This document shows positions 37,172 through 46,760 of a stretch of 58,436 bases of DNA, in pieces (the stretch's first letter is position 1; each line of letters opens with the position of its first letter). The stretch lies in the NCBI GenBank assembly GCA_016179045.1, contig JACOSL010000064.1, positions 1 to 58,436 on the forward strand, given 5' to 3'. The translations under genes were made by a program, and so were the position numbers. This DNA comes from Fimbriimonas ginsengisoli (GTDB taxonomy: Bacteria > Armatimonadota > Fimbriimonadia > Fimbriimonadales > Fimbriimonadaceae). A model generated the notes under the pieces. The model saw only the letters and a program-made list of their open reading frames with translations, did not search any database and was not told the DNA's origin.

Positions 37172-39010
37172 ATGTTTGTCATCCATGCCCCTCGCCGCCC
37201 CGTGCTCGACGCGCGAGTTCTCGTCTTCCCTGTGATCGCGGGCCTTGCCCTCGCCGCGATCTTCCTACGCCTCTGGTATTTGCAGGTTGTGAAGGGGGAC
37301 GAGCTCAGCGAGCGAGCCCGCTTCTTTCGAAACACGGCGGTGAGCCGCCCGGCGCCGCGCGGCATCGTGTTCGATCGCAAGGGTCGCGTGTTGGCGGGGG
37401 TGCGATCCGTTTACGTGGTGACCGCGATTCCCGCGATCGTGCGAAAGAACGATTGGGTGCTCGGCAAGATTGCCGAGATGCTTGGCACCGACGAACAAAA
37501 GCTCGCCGATCGCGTGAAGGATGCGGCTTGGCGGCCCTATCTTCCCGCCACGATCATGGTGAACGTCGGAGTGCAGATAGCAAGTCGGATTGCTGAACTG
37601 GGCGCCGATCTGCCAGGCATCGGGATCGAATCGCAACCCATGCGCACCTATCCCGACCCCAAAACGTTCGCCCACGTTCTCGGCTATGTCTGGACGCCCA
37701 ACGAGAACGACGTGGCACGCCTTGCCGATCTCGACGTCAAGCCGGCCGCCTACGTGGGCAAGCTTGGCATCGAATACGTGTACGAGAAGGACTTGATGGG
37801 CGCCGCCGGGCAGGAACGGCTCGAAGTCGACGCTAAGCGCAGGCCGGTACGGCTCGTGGGGCGCGACAACGCGGTGCCGGGCGCGCAAGCCATTCTCTCG
37901 ATCGATGCCGAATTGCAGAGGCTGGCGGTCGAGCAGCTTGGGGGTCGGCCTGGCGCGGTCGTGGCGATCGATCCGAACAACGGCGAGGTGCTTTGCCTTG
38001 CCAGCAGTCCGACTTATGACGCAAGCCTCTTCGATGGCGGCATCTCGCACGCGGATTGGGAGCGCCTTAGCGACAACCCGGACAGGCCTCTGCTCAACCG
38101 CGCCGCATCCGCCAGCTATGCGCCTGGATCGGCATTCAAGCTAGTAGTGAGCCTCGCCGCGATGCGAAAGGGCACCTTCGACCCCAACCGCACTTTCTAT
38201 TGCCCCGGTTACTACACGGTAGGCAACCGCAAGTCGAAATGCCTCGGCCAACATGGGTCGATTTCCTACCACGAGGCGCTGACCAAGTCCTGCAACACCT
38301 ACTTCTCCGATTTGGCTGTGCGCACCGGCGCCGACGCAATCCGCGACGAGGCGATCGCCTGCGGGTTCAACTCGCAGACCCTAGTGGACCTTCGCTCCGA
38401 ATCGAGAGGACTCGTGCCGACCGAAGAATGGATCGATAAACATCGCAAGCCGCCGCAATGGTACGCGGGCGATACGGTCAACCTTGGGATCGGACAAGGC
38501 GAGCTTCGCGCGACCCCCTTGCAGATGGCCAACCTCGTCGCCCTCGTCGCCACCCGTGGCCGCCAATATCAGCCACACCTGATGCACGCGTTGAGGCGAC
38601 CTGGCGCCCCTGCCGAACTGACGCAACCGGCTATGCTTCATCAGGTCGACGCTCCCGAAGCGTTTTGGGACGAGTTGACGAGCGCGATGGCCGATGTGAT
38701 CGATCGAGGCACCGCGGTCCGGGCCAAGATTCCGGGGCTCCGCTGGGCGGGAAAAACTGGGAGCGCCGAACATAAGCATGAGAAGAAGACCCACAGCTGG
38801 TTCATCGGCTTCGCGCCCCTCGACCACCCGCGCATCGCGATCGCCGTTCTCGCCGAGGAGGCTGGGCATGGCGGCGATGTGGCGGCGCCTGTCGCCGCCG
38901 CTGTTGTGCGGCACTATTTGAGGCTGGATGCCTCGACCAAGGCGGCGGCAAAGTCGGCGGCGGCAGCGTCGGCGGTCGAGGCATCGGCGGCGCGCCCGAG
39001 CTTGCGATAG
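37172..39010 (+). CDS. mrdA: penicillin-binding protein 2 (elongation transpeptidase)
   Basis: This class B PBP cross-links the lateral wall with RodA. The 612-residue product has one N-terminal membrane helix, the dimerisation domain (RGIVFDRKGRVLA), catalytic Ser320 in PGSAFKLVVS, KSCNTYFSDLA for SxN, and GKTGSAEHK for the KTG motif. Typical PBP2 has PGSTFK; here Thr is Ala. The last ~35 residues (Ala/Ser/Lys-rich) overlap the antisense end of the O-antigen-ligase-like gene by 97 bp. Other elongation genes (rodA, mreB) are not in the window. Confidence 0.93.
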   Translation: MFVIHAPRRPVLDARVLVFPVIAGLALAAIFLRLWYLQVVKGDELSERARFFRNTAVSRPAPRGIVFDRKGRVLAGVRSVYVVTAIPAIVRKNDWVLGKIAEMLGTDEQKLADRVKDAAWRPYLPATIMVNVGVQIASRIAELGADLPGIGIESQPMRTYPDPKTFAHVLGYVWTPNENDVARLADLDVKPAAYVGKLGIEYVYEKDLMGAAGQERLEVDAKRRPVRLVGRDNAVPGAQAILSIDAELQRLAVEQLGGRPGAVVAIDPNNGEVLCLASSPTYDASLFDGGISHADWERLSDNPDRPLLNRAASASYAPGSAFKLVVSLAAMRKGTFDPNRTFYCPGYYTVGNRKSKCLGQHGSISYHEALTKSCNTYFSDLAVRTGADAIRDEAIACGFNSQTLVDLRSESRGLVPTEEWIDKHRKPPQWYAGDTVNLGIGQGELRATPLQMANLVALVATRGRQYQPHLMHALRRPGAPAELTQPAMLHQVDAPEAFWDELTSAMADVIDRGTAVRAKIPGLRWAGKTGSAEHKHEKKTHSWFIGFAPLDHPRIAIAVLAEEAGHGGDVAAPVAAAVVRHYLRLDASTKAAAKSAAAASAVEASAARPSLR

Positions 39011-41082
39011 GTTGTCGCCAATCCCTGTGCCGCCTGCAAACCCGCCCTGAGTTTGGGAATCGCGGCGCGTAGGCTCTCGCCTCCCCAGTTTTCGTTGGGA
39101 TCGATTTTGGCGAAGCGCAGCAGGGTGGGTAGGGTTGTGGAGCGATAGCGACCGTACCCATCTACTGCTTGCGCAAGAAGACTGGCTTTCTCATAGTCGA
39201 TTGGCGTGCGCGATGCCAAGAACACACGGGCGTCGTACGTCTCCGTGGGAATGATCTCGGGTATCGAGCGGATGGCGAAATAGGGCTGGGCCTCGACTTC
39301 GATGAGCCTGCGGGCGGTGGCCTCGGCTGACTCGAAGTCCTCCATCTTCACGTATAGGCGCACGAGCATGAGCAAAGCGGGAAGGTTGTTGGGGTCGTGC
39401 TCGAGCGCCCGCTTGAGCGCCATTTGCGCACCGAGTTGGTTGCCCGAAGCGGCATCCGCGGATGCCAGGGCTCGCAACGTGCGCGGCATGGGCGCCAAGT
39501 CGGCGGCCCGGTTGAGATCTTCAAGAGCCTCGGTCGCTGCGCCTCGCATTATGGCCGTTTGCGAGGCGAGGTACCAAGTCTCGCCGTCGAACCCGTAGAT
39601 CGCTTGGAGAGACTCAGCCGCCGATTGGGCTGCCTCCACATTCCCGCTCGCGATCGCGCCTCGAAACGTAGCTCGAAGGCCCTCGGCCCAGCCTGCGAGC
39701 ATGAGCGCGCCCGTCGCCAGGATGACCACACCGGCCGCCGTCCAACGCGCAGAGCGGGGCGTGAACTCTGGCGCGGCCCCGTCTGCCGAGAGCTGTAGCC
39801 CGACCCCAAGCAGGAGGAACAGGCTGAGGCCGATGCCAAAGCTGTAAAGGTTGCTCTCGACGACACCATGAAAGAAGGTCGCCGCCACCGCGGCGACGAT
39901 TGCGAAGCGCAGCCTGTTCTGGGCGGGTTGGAGCGCGGCCCCGCTGCGCAAGCACACCTCGAGCCACACCGCGAGGAGGGCGAGCAGGCTCACCGGCGCG
40001 AATGGCGATGCCTCGACCCCTAACTGCCAGAGATTGCTGTGGGCGAGCTGAGTTTGGGTGGTCAGGCCCGGCCTTGCCGATTCGCCTCGGAACGTGCCGA
40101 TGCCCCATCCCGATGGGTTGGCCACGATCAGCCGTGCGCTGCTCTGCCAGAGGAGCCGGCGAAAGCCGGCCGACTGGTCTTGGGTTGCCCCGGCCTGGGT
40201 AAAGCGGTTGAGCACGTTCGCCGCGCCCGGCTGGCTCGAAGCAGCCATCGGCTGGCTGGGCGGGGCGGCCCCCCCCGCAAAGAGCGTGCCCAGGGTGATC
40301 ATGAGCAAACCGGCGATGACCAGGCGTCCGACCCAGGGCAAAGCGGGGGCCCGCGCCCGAGACACTGCGAAGAGCGCGCCCAAGACTCCGAGACCGGCGA
40401 TCCCCGCAATCACCGCTCCTTTGGACTGCGTCAGCAAGAGGGCATAGAAGATAGGCACGAGCCCGACAAGGAACAGCAGAGACCACGGCCGACGAACTAC
40501 CAGCGCCAGTCCGAGTCCGACGAACAGCCCGATTAGCAGCATCCCCGCGAGCGAGTTGGGCGTCCAACCGGCGAATATCCGCCAGGTCGGGTCCTTGGTG
40601 TCGATGTATTCGAGAATCCCCCTCCTCGCGATCCAGATGCAGGCGGCGAAAATCGTCCCGCAAAGAGCAGTGGGCCCCACCCGGCGGCCCGCCAGCGCGA
40701 CCACCGTGAGCATGGCGACCAGGTAGAGGCTCCACTCGGCAGCGGCGGCCGCAGAAACGCCTTTGAAGCTGGACGAGGCCACCGAGAGTGGGATCAACCC
40801 GAACAGGATCAAGGCGGGCGCGAGCAGCTTCGTGCTCGGCATCTGGATGACGCGGCGACCCAGGAGCGCGCCTAGGGCCGCGATTGCCAGGACCAGTCCA
40901 AGAAGGGCATGGGTGAGCGTGGGCGCTTCCGGCCCCGACCCGACCGCTGCCAACAGAAAGCCAAAGCCAGGATGAATCGCGCCCGAATCGGTGCTGACCT
41001 GGCCGCCCAAGATGGGAGCCAGCAAAGCCACAAGAACAAGCGGGACAAACGGCCACGAGAGCCCGCCGAAACGATCCTTCAC
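38914..41082 (-). CDS. O-antigen ligase-like membrane protein with C-terminal TPRs
   Basis: The 722-residue product has ~12 membrane helices in the first ~450 residues, with a Wzy/WaaL-type loop: LLTQSKGAVIAGIAGL, GWGIGTFRGES, and the His in TQLAHSNLWQLGVEAS. Three or so TPR units follow in residues 510-620 (LNRAADLAPMPRTLRALASADAAS). It should join or polymerise surface polysaccharide at the outer face of the inner membrane. GTG start at 41082 overlaps the preceding glycosyltransferase stop (GTGA). The 3' end overlaps the convergent PBP2 gene. Confidence 0.85.
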   Translation of the reverse strand: MKDRFGGLSWPFVPLVLVALLAPILGGQVSTDSGAIHPGFGFLLAAVGSGPEAPTLTHALLGLVLAIAALGALLGRRVIQMPSTKLLAPALILFGLIPLSVASSSFKGVSAAAAAEWSLYLVAMLTVVALAGRRVGPTALCGTIFAACIWIARRGILEYIDTKDPTWRIFAGWTPNSLAGMLLIGLFVGLGLALVVRRPWSLLFLVGLVPIFYALLLTQSKGAVIAGIAGLGVLGALFAVSRARAPALPWVGRLVIAGLLMITLGTLFAGGAAPPSQPMAASSQPGAANVLNRFTQAGATQDQSAGFRRLLWQSSARLIVANPSGWGIGTFRGESARPGLTTQTQLAHSNLWQLGVEASPFAPVSLLALLAVWLEVCLRSGAALQPAQNRLRFAIVAAVAATFFHGVVESNLYSFGIGLSLFLLLGVGLQLSADGAAPEFTPRSARWTAAGVVILATGALMLAGWAEGLRATFRGAIASGNVEAAQSAAESLQAIYGFDGETWYLASQTAIMRGAATEALEDLNRAADLAPMPRTLRALASADAASGNQLGAQMALKRALEHDPNNLPALLMLVRLYVKMEDFESAEATARRLIEVEAQPYFAIRSIPEIIPTETYDARVFLASRTPIDYEKASLLAQAVDGYGRYRSTTLPTLLRFAKIDPNENWGGESLRAAIPKLRAGLQAAQGLATTYRKLGRAADASTADAAAADFAAALVEASSLK

Positions 41083-41981
41083 GAGCGCTCGTGCCTCCGC
41101 CGCCAGTCGTCGAGTCGGTTCTTTGCGATGAATAGCGCCGCCCGCGCGGTCAGCGCCGAGGCCGCGCCGACGTAGGCGAACGGCCGCACCGGCCACGGCA
41201 GCTTCGGCAGCATGTTGCGGCGGTAGAAGCGAAACATCGACCGATGAAAGCGGTCGATCATGCGGTTGGGCGCCTTGTCGGTGCTTCTCCCGATTGCGTG
41301 AGTGACCACCGCGCCGGGCAGATACACCACTTTCAAGCCCGCCTCGTGGCAGCGGTAGCACCAATCCACGTCCTCGCAAAACATGAAGTATTCGGGGTCC
41401 ATGAGGCCAACCCTGGCCATCATTTCCCCCGAAACGAACATCGCCGCACCCGACACCCAGTCGACGTCGCGCGGCTGATCATGGGGCCAGTCGCTCATCA
41501 GGTAGTCCCTGGTGAAATGGTTGTTCGGAAACATGCGGCCAAGGGGCGTGTTCCGGAAGAGCGCGGCGGTGGGATTCGGAAAGCGTCGGCAGCTGAATTG
41601 CAGGCTGCCGTCCGGGTTGACGAGCTTTGGTCCTACGATGCCCACGTCCGGCCGGGACCGCGAAAAGTCTGCGAGCGCGCGGAGGGCGCCGGGTCGGACC
41701 GCGGCATCCGAGTTGAGCAATAGAGCGGAGGCGGCGTGCCGCTGGGCGAGGGCAAAGTTGTGGCCGCCCGTGAAGCCCAGATTCTGCCCCATGCGGTAGA
41801 GACGAACCCATGGGAAGCGACGCTCGACCATTTCGGGGGAGCCGTCCTCCGAGTTATTGTCCACCACGATGACTTCGAAGCACGTCTCTTGCAGCGCTGC
41901 CTCGAGGCTGCATAGGCACTCCTCGAGCTCGGCAAGCGTATTCCAGCTGCAGATGGTGACGCTAAGCTCGAAATCCGGCAT
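41079..41981 (-). CDS. family 2 glycosyltransferase (rhamnosyltransferase-like)
   Basis: The 300-residue product is a GT-A fold enzyme: LSVTICSWNTLAELEECL, EVIVVDNNSEDGSPEMVERRF, LLLNSDAAVRPGAL (in place of DxD), and VDWVSGAAMFV with EYFMFCEDVDWCYR, the ED(V)DW acid motif. It resembles WbbL-type rhamnosyl/mannosyl transferases of O-antigen. It overlaps the next gene by 4 bp and the previous one by 20 bp, so the three form one polysaccharide operon. Confidence 0.88.
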   Translation of the reverse strand: MPDFELSVTICSWNTLAELEECLCSLEAALQETCFEVIVVDNNSEDGSPEMVERRFPWVRLYRMGQNLGFTGGHNFALAQRHAASALLLNSDAAVRPGALRALADFSRSRPDVGIVGPKLVNPDGSLQFSCRRFPNPTAALFRNTPLGRMFPNNHFTRDYLMSDWPHDQPRDVDWVSGAAMFVSGEMMARVGLMDPEYFMFCEDVDWCYRCHEAGLKVVYLPGAVVTHAIGRSTDKAPNRMIDRFHRSMFRFYRRNMLPKLPWPVRPFAYVGAASALTARAALFIAKNRLDDWRRRHERS

Positions 41982-42924
41982 AGTAGCCCCTCGCCCTGAC
42001 TAACGCCCCGAGCATCACGAATCCTTCAAGCAAGCGAAGGCCTAGAGAGTTCCGTTTGGTTCCATGGTGCTTGCGCAAAAACCTGACCAGGCTTCGGTGC
42101 GATTCCCATATCATGTTCGGGCGCATTTGGCGCGTACTCTCGCCTCCGTGATGCAGCACGCGCACGCTAGGGGCGTAAACGCAAGCCCAGCCTTGTCCGC
42201 GCATCCGCCACAGAAGGTCCACCTCGTTGAAAAAGATCGGAAAGCTCTCGTCGAACGGGGCGGAGGGGTTGTCCACCGAAGCGAACGCCTCACGTCGGAA
42301 TAGCAAGAAAGTGCCCATCGGCTGAGGGGCAGGTTGCTCGGCCTCGTAATCGAAACCGGTTAAGCGGTAGGAGCCAAGCCCGCTCCGAGGGAAGACGCGG
42401 CCGAGACCGGTCAGATCGCCGAAGATGCCCCGCACGCTAGGGAAGCCCCGGACGGAGCGTTGCGTCCGCCCGTCCGTCCCCACCAGACGCCCGCCAAGGC
42501 ATCCCGCCTTTTGGTACGCCCGCAGCCGCTCGATCGCCTCCTGCAGCGTGCCTTTCAACACCTCGGTATCCGGGTTGAGGGTAAGCAGCCATTCGCCGCG
42601 CGCGGCCGCGAAGGCTGCGTTGTTGCCATGCGCGTAGCCCGTGTTCGTTGCCAGGCGAATTAGGTTGACCTGAGGGAAGTCGGCGGCGACCATGTCGGCG
42701 CTGCCGTCGCTCGAGGCGTTGTCAACCACGATCACCTCGACCGGCTCGGCGGGGAGAAAGGCGCCGATCGAGCGAAGGCACGCACGCAGCCGCTCGCGCG
42801 TGTTCCAATTGACGATAAGAAGGCTCAGCACCGGCCCCACGATTCTACTGGGTTTGAACCCAACGCCGGACTTTTTCTCCTCTCGCGTGGAGTCTATGCG
42901 GACGGCCTTGGACTCGAATGACAT
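41962..42924 (-). CDS. family 2 glycosyltransferase
   Basis: The 320-residue product shows the same plan as its neighbour: LSLLIVNWNTRERLRACL, EVIVVDNASSDGSADMVAADF, LTLNPDTEVLKG, and ESFPIFFNEVDLLWRMRGQG as acceptor region. It should add a sugar to the surface-polysaccharide chain. The start is uncertain: the ATG at 42924 gives 31 residues before the domain, and a GTG at 42831 after TAGAAT would start right at the domain. It is divergent from the NlpC/P60 gene. Confidence 0.85.
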   Translation of the reverse strand: MSFESKAVRIDSTREEKKSGVGFKPSRIVGPVLSLLIVNWNTRERLRACLRSIGAFLPAEPVEVIVVDNASSDGSADMVAADFPQVNLIRLATNTGYAHGNNAAFAAARGEWLLTLNPDTEVLKGTLQEAIERLRAYQKAGCLGGRLVGTDGRTQRSVRGFPSVRGIFGDLTGLGRVFPRSGLGSYRLTGFDYEAEQPAPQPMGTFLLFRREAFASVDNPSAPFDESFPIFFNEVDLLWRMRGQGWACVYAPSVRVLHHGGESTRQMRPNMIWESHRSLVRFLRKHHGTKRNSLGLRLLEGFVMLGALVRARGYYAGFRA

Positions 42925-43048
42925 GGGCGTAAGTACACTAAGCGAGGGTTGACGTGGCATGGCGGCGGGCTGGTAGTATTGCTGAGACCGTTTGTGCCTC
43001 TTTGATCTGAAGAGGGGGCCGCCCGCAAGGGCGAGAAAGGGGGAAGAT

Positions 43049-44260
43049 TTGCAGATCAGATATGCCGCTGTCACCACCTGCCTGTTTGTTTGTGGAGTGA
43101 CGTATGCGGCGCAACGGACGATCACCGTCAAAGCGGGCGACAACGACCGCAAAATCGCAAGAAAGCTCGGGATCAGCGAGGTGTCCTTAAGGGAGGCAAA
43201 CCCCGACGTTCGTTGGACTCGATTGCAAATAGGCCAAGCTCTGGCCTTGCCGGAAGGCGCGGAGGAATCCGCCGAGCCGATCAAGAAAACCAAGGCTCAC
43301 AAGACTTCCAAGGCGCATAGCGACAGCCACTCCTACCGCGTGAAGCAGGGCGACAACGACTGGACGCTCGCCAGACGGTTCGGCACCACCGCCAAGGCCC
43401 TCCATAAGCTCAATCCCGACGTAAAGTGGGGCGCGCTTCGGATCGGCAAGACGATCGCCGTGCCCGGCGCGGGCGAGGTAACCGAGAAGCCAAGCCCCAA
43501 GGTCGAGAAGGTGGAGCGTGCCGGCGCCAAGAGCGCCAAGATCAAGGGCAAGTCCGTGCGCGTTCGGCGATCGCCCAGCGTTTCGAGCAAGCTCATCACC
43601 CGCCTGGATAGCGGCGCCCGCATCGCCGTCCTTGGCGCGGAGGTCGGCTGGACACATGTACGGCTCACCGACGGAGCGAATGGCTGGATCAAGTCGAGCG
43701 TGCTCAAGGTCGCTTCGGCTTCACGCGAGCACAAGGTGGCGCGGCGCGGCCATCGCCGCCATCACGACACTCCTGAAAACGCCCTGTTCGCCCAAGCCGA
43801 CACCGGCAATCCGTTGGTCGATAAGGCGATTTCGTTCCGCGGTGTTCGGTATCGCTCCGGCGGCGTATCTCGTTCGGGGGTCGATTGCTCTGGGCTGACC
43901 ACCACGGTTTACAAGTCCCTGGGTGTGAGGCTTCCTCGAACGAGCAAGGAACAATCCTCGGTCGGTCGCCGTGTCGGCCGCGACGAACTCAAGCCGGGCG
44001 ACCTCGTGTTCTTCAAGACGAACCGAGGGCGGCGCATCAACCACGTGGGCATCTATGCGGGCAACGGACGGTTCATCCATGCCAGCAGCGGAAGCGGCCG
44101 AGTTCGCGAGAGTTCGCTCGACGAGGGCTATTACAACAAGCGCTTCGCGGGCGGCCGGCGGGTCGCTCACCCCACATCGACCAAGGCCACGAAGTCGGCA
44201 AGGGTCGCTTCGCGCGTCGAGATCCATCGCGTCGAGGGCCCTGGCCCGGCGACCGACTAG
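43049..44260 (+). CDS. secreted NlpC/P60 hydrolase with LysM and SH3 domains
   Basis: The 403-residue product has a signal peptide (residues 1-21, up to VTYAA). Two LysM repeats follow (TITVKAGDNDRKIARKLGIS; YRVKQGDNDWTLARRFGTT), then an SH3b domain (VRVRRSPSVSSKLITRLDSG). The NlpC/P60 domain has VDCSGLTTTVYKS (Cys), INHVGIYAGNGRFIHASSG (two His). It should cut peptide stems of peptidoglycan. I chose the TTG at 43049, which follows GGGGGAAG; the longer frame starts 19 codons earlier with less typical sequence. Confidence 0.92.
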   Translation: MQIRYAAVTTCLFVCGVTYAAQRTITVKAGDNDRKIARKLGISEVSLREANPDVRWTRLQIGQALALPEGAEESAEPIKKTKAHKTSKAHSDSHSYRVKQGDNDWTLARRFGTTAKALHKLNPDVKWGALRIGKTIAVPGAGEVTEKPSPKVEKVERAGAKSAKIKGKSVRVRRSPSVSSKLITRLDSGARIAVLGAEVGWTHVRLTDGANGWIKSSVLKVASASREHKVARRGHRRHHDTPENALFAQADTGNPLVDKAISFRGVRYRSGGVSRSGVDCSGLTTTVYKSLGVRLPRTSKEQSSVGRRVGRDELKPGDLVFFKTNRGRRINHVGIYAGNGRFIHASSGSGRVRESSLDEGYYNKRFAGGRRVAHPTSTKATKSARVASRVEIHRVEGPGPATD

Positions 44261-44303
44261 CGTTCGCCCGCTGCTGGTGCGGGTCATGGCGCGAAGGCCG
44301 CGC

Positions 44304-46616
44304 TCAGTGCGTGCCGAGACTGCGGGACATGAGCATCTCTCTTATGTTCTGCCGAACAACTTCGGTGACGCCGACGCGATCCACCTGCGCTTCAAAGTCG
44401 GAGTATTCGAGACTCGGCAAGTCGTCGGTCACCGCCCGCGCCGCGCCCGCATAGTTCTGAACCGCCGCCGACCTAAGCACGATCTCCCCCTCCAGCGCCG
44501 CCGCGGAGTCAAGGTGGAGTTGGGCAAGGTCGTTTCTAACCGCATCAAGCCCAACCCGTGCCGGGAGCAGCAATGGGTCGTCCGAGGCGAGAATGATCGC
44601 CGAGGACTCGCCCGGCATCAGCCAAACCAGGACGTTGGGGAACGTCGATGCCACGGCGCGAACGATGGCCTTCGAATCCTCGACGGTGACGAGGTGGAGG
44701 GGAAGCCACTGGGCGAAGACCCCGCCGGGCTTGAGCCGTGATCGCACGAGCTCGTCGAATTGTTGCGAATAGAGGTTCACTGCGCCGGCAAAATCGGGCG
44801 GCATAGGCTCGAGCGTTATAACGTCGTAGCGGCGGTCCGTCCGCCCGAGGTAGTGCCGCCCATCGTCGATTATCAGGCGCGTGACGGGCGAATCGAGCAC
44901 GTTATGGTTCTTCTCTCCAAACAGCCGTGTGCAGCCCGGGACCTCGGGGTTGATCTCGGCGCAATCCAGGATCGAGGGCGCGTGCAGCGAGATCGAGCCG
45001 AGCGTTATGCCCGTGCCGAGGCAAATCACTAGCACCGATTGCGGGTGAGGGTGGGCGAGCATGGGAAGGTGCCCCATCATGCGGATGTAGGATGATCCGG
45101 GCCCGTCGCCAGCGGTCAGGAATCCGTCGATGAAGAGCGACTTCTCACCGGTGCGCATGCTCTGGGCGACCATCATCGTTCCGTAGGCGGACTCCCGGTA
45201 CCGGAGCACCGCGTCGCTTTGGGCAACGAACGCCGGTGGCGATACGCGAGGCGCGAACTCGGTTTTCGATGAGCCGAGAAGCACCGCCGAGAGGACCAGG
45301 GCCGCGAATACGAGGGCAGTCGTGCCGCGCGGAGCAGAAGATTCTCCCTTGCGGGCCAGCAGCACCATCGCAAAGGCCGATTGCAGTAGCGCCACCGCTG
45401 CCACCGCGCCGAAAGCGCCAACGAACGGAACGAGCAAAAACGCGGCCACCAGCGGCCCGACCGCCGAGCCGAGCGAATTGGCCGCATATACCGCGCCGAC
45501 GAGCCCACCGGGTTGGCCGGCTCGGTTTCGAGCCAGATGTAGACAAAGAGGAAGCGTCATCCCCATGAGCAGCACGGGAACGGTGAGCAGCGCCACGCAC
45601 AGGATGATTCGGGCAGCCGAGGCGTTCAACGTGCCCGCCCAGAGCGACACGTACCAGGTCGGGAGGCTGATCATGCGCCAGGTGAGCAGCAGGCTAAGTA
45701 GGGCGCTCAGAGCCAAGAGGGCCGCTAGGTGCGATAGGTTGGTGGCACGGCGGGCTAGCCGGGCGCCGATCGCCACCCCACCCGCAAGGCCCAGGAGAAA
45801 CGTGACGAGGATCGTGGAGAACGCCTGGATCGTGCTGTGGAAGCTATTGATGAAGATGCGAGTCCAGAGCAGTTCCAGCGATAGGGCGGTGAAGCCGGCG
45901 AGCGCGGCTCCGAACACAATCAAGCGCTCAGGCACGATGGACGCTTCGGGCTCCTGCGCCTCGACCGCCAACGATGAGGCGCGGAGGCCGTAGGCAACGG
46001 CCACCAGCCCGATCAGCAGATAGGCGGCCTCGGCGAGCATCGCGGTACGGGACATGCCGATCGCGGGAATGAGCACGAATCCGGCCAGCGCCGCCCCCGA
46101 GGCGGCCCCGAAGGTGTTGAACGCATAGGCCAGCCCAACGTTCCGGGCAAGCCGGGAGCGGTCCGCGCCCAGATACTGGCCGATCATGGGCAGAGTCGCG
46201 CCCATGAGCGTCGTCGGCACCACGAGCGCGGCGAAGGCCACGACGAATCGAGCCACTTCGAACCCCAGCGTCGGGCCGTTCGCTCCCCCATATAAGGCGT
46301 TCAGAGCCGGGCTGCTAGCCGCGACGACCGCCGGTACCAGAAGGGCGGCGATGCCGGTGAGGCCCTCGAGCACACCATAGGCGAGGAGGGGACGTCGCAG
46401 CCGCGCGGCAAGGCGTCCGGCGACGGCGCTGCCCAGCGCGAGGCCGGTCATGAAGGAGGAGAGCACGGCGGCGACGGCTAGGGTCGTCCCGCCAAAGTGG
46501 AGCACGAGCGAACGAGTCCAAACCACCTCGAGCAGCAGCGCGCTGCAGCCTGAAATGAGGAACAGCGCGTAGAGCACGGCTCGAGGCACGGCGGCAAGCC
46601 TACCTTTGCGGCTCAC
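44304..46616 (-). CDS. MFS-like membrane domain fused to spermidine synthase-like domain
   Basis: The 770-residue product has ~12-14 membrane helices in residues 10-465 (FLISGCSALLLEVVWTRSL, FSTILVTFLLGLAGGVAIGA). A soluble spermine/spermidine synthase-type Rossmann domain follows (VICLGTGITLGSISL, DCAEINPEV, LIIDDGRHYLGRT, YDVITLEPMPP). In true SpeE the catalytic acids bind putrescine; here the corresponding motif reads LEPMPPDFAGAVNLYS, so polyamine synthesis is not assured. Fused proteins of this type are common and uncharacterised. It ends close to the NlpC/P60 gene. Confidence 0.82.
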   Translation of the reverse strand: MSRKGRLAAVPRAVLYALFLISGCSALLLEVVWTRSLVLHFGGTTLAVAAVLSSFMTGLALGSAVAGRLAARLRRPLLAYGVLEGLTGIAALLVPAVVAASSPALNALYGGANGPTLGFEVARFVVAFAALVVPTTLMGATLPMIGQYLGADRSRLARNVGLAYAFNTFGAASGAALAGFVLIPAIGMSRTAMLAEAAYLLIGLVAVAYGLRASSLAVEAQEPEASIVPERLIVFGAALAGFTALSLELLWTRIFINSFHSTIQAFSTILVTFLLGLAGGVAIGARLARRATNLSHLAALLALSALLSLLLTWRMISLPTWYVSLWAGTLNASAARIILCVALLTVPVLLMGMTLPLCLHLARNRAGQPGGLVGAVYAANSLGSAVGPLVAAFLLVPFVGAFGAVAAVALLQSAFAMVLLARKGESSAPRGTTALVFAALVLSAVLLGSSKTEFAPRVSPPAFVAQSDAVLRYRESAYGTMMVAQSMRTGEKSLFIDGFLTAGDGPGSSYIRMMGHLPMLAHPHPQSVLVICLGTGITLGSISLHAPSILDCAEINPEVPGCTRLFGEKNHNVLDSPVTRLIIDDGRHYLGRTDRRYDVITLEPMPPDFAGAVNLYSQQFDELVRSRLKPGGVFAQWLPLHLVTVEDSKAIVRAVASTFPNVLVWLMPGESSAIILASDDPLLLPARVGLDAVRNDLAQLHLDSAAALEGEIVLRSAAVQNYAGAARAVTDDLPSLEYSDFEAQVDRVGVTEVVRQNIREMLMSRSLGTH

Positions 46617-46684
46617 CCAGGAAAGAACCGATTCGACGCGGGCATTGTCTTATGAACCTCGCATCGCTCACACTTAAGCGTCTC

Positions 46685-46760
46685 GGCCCGGTCGTCTAGC
46701 GGTTAGGACATCGCCCTTTCAAGGCGGAGGTCGCGGGTTCGAATCCCGTCCGGGCTACCA
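46685..46760 (+). tRNA. tRNA-Glu (anticodon TTC)
   Basis: A full cloverleaf. The acceptor stem GGCCCGG pairs with CCGGGCT, with discriminator A and an encoded CCA. The D arm carries AGCGGTTA. The anticodon stem TCGCC/GGCGG has loop CTTTCAA, anticodon TTC at 46718-46720. The T arm has GGTTCGAAT. A T-run (GTTTTCC) follows directly. The stop codon of the antisense nuclease gene lies in its last bases. Confidence 0.97.
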
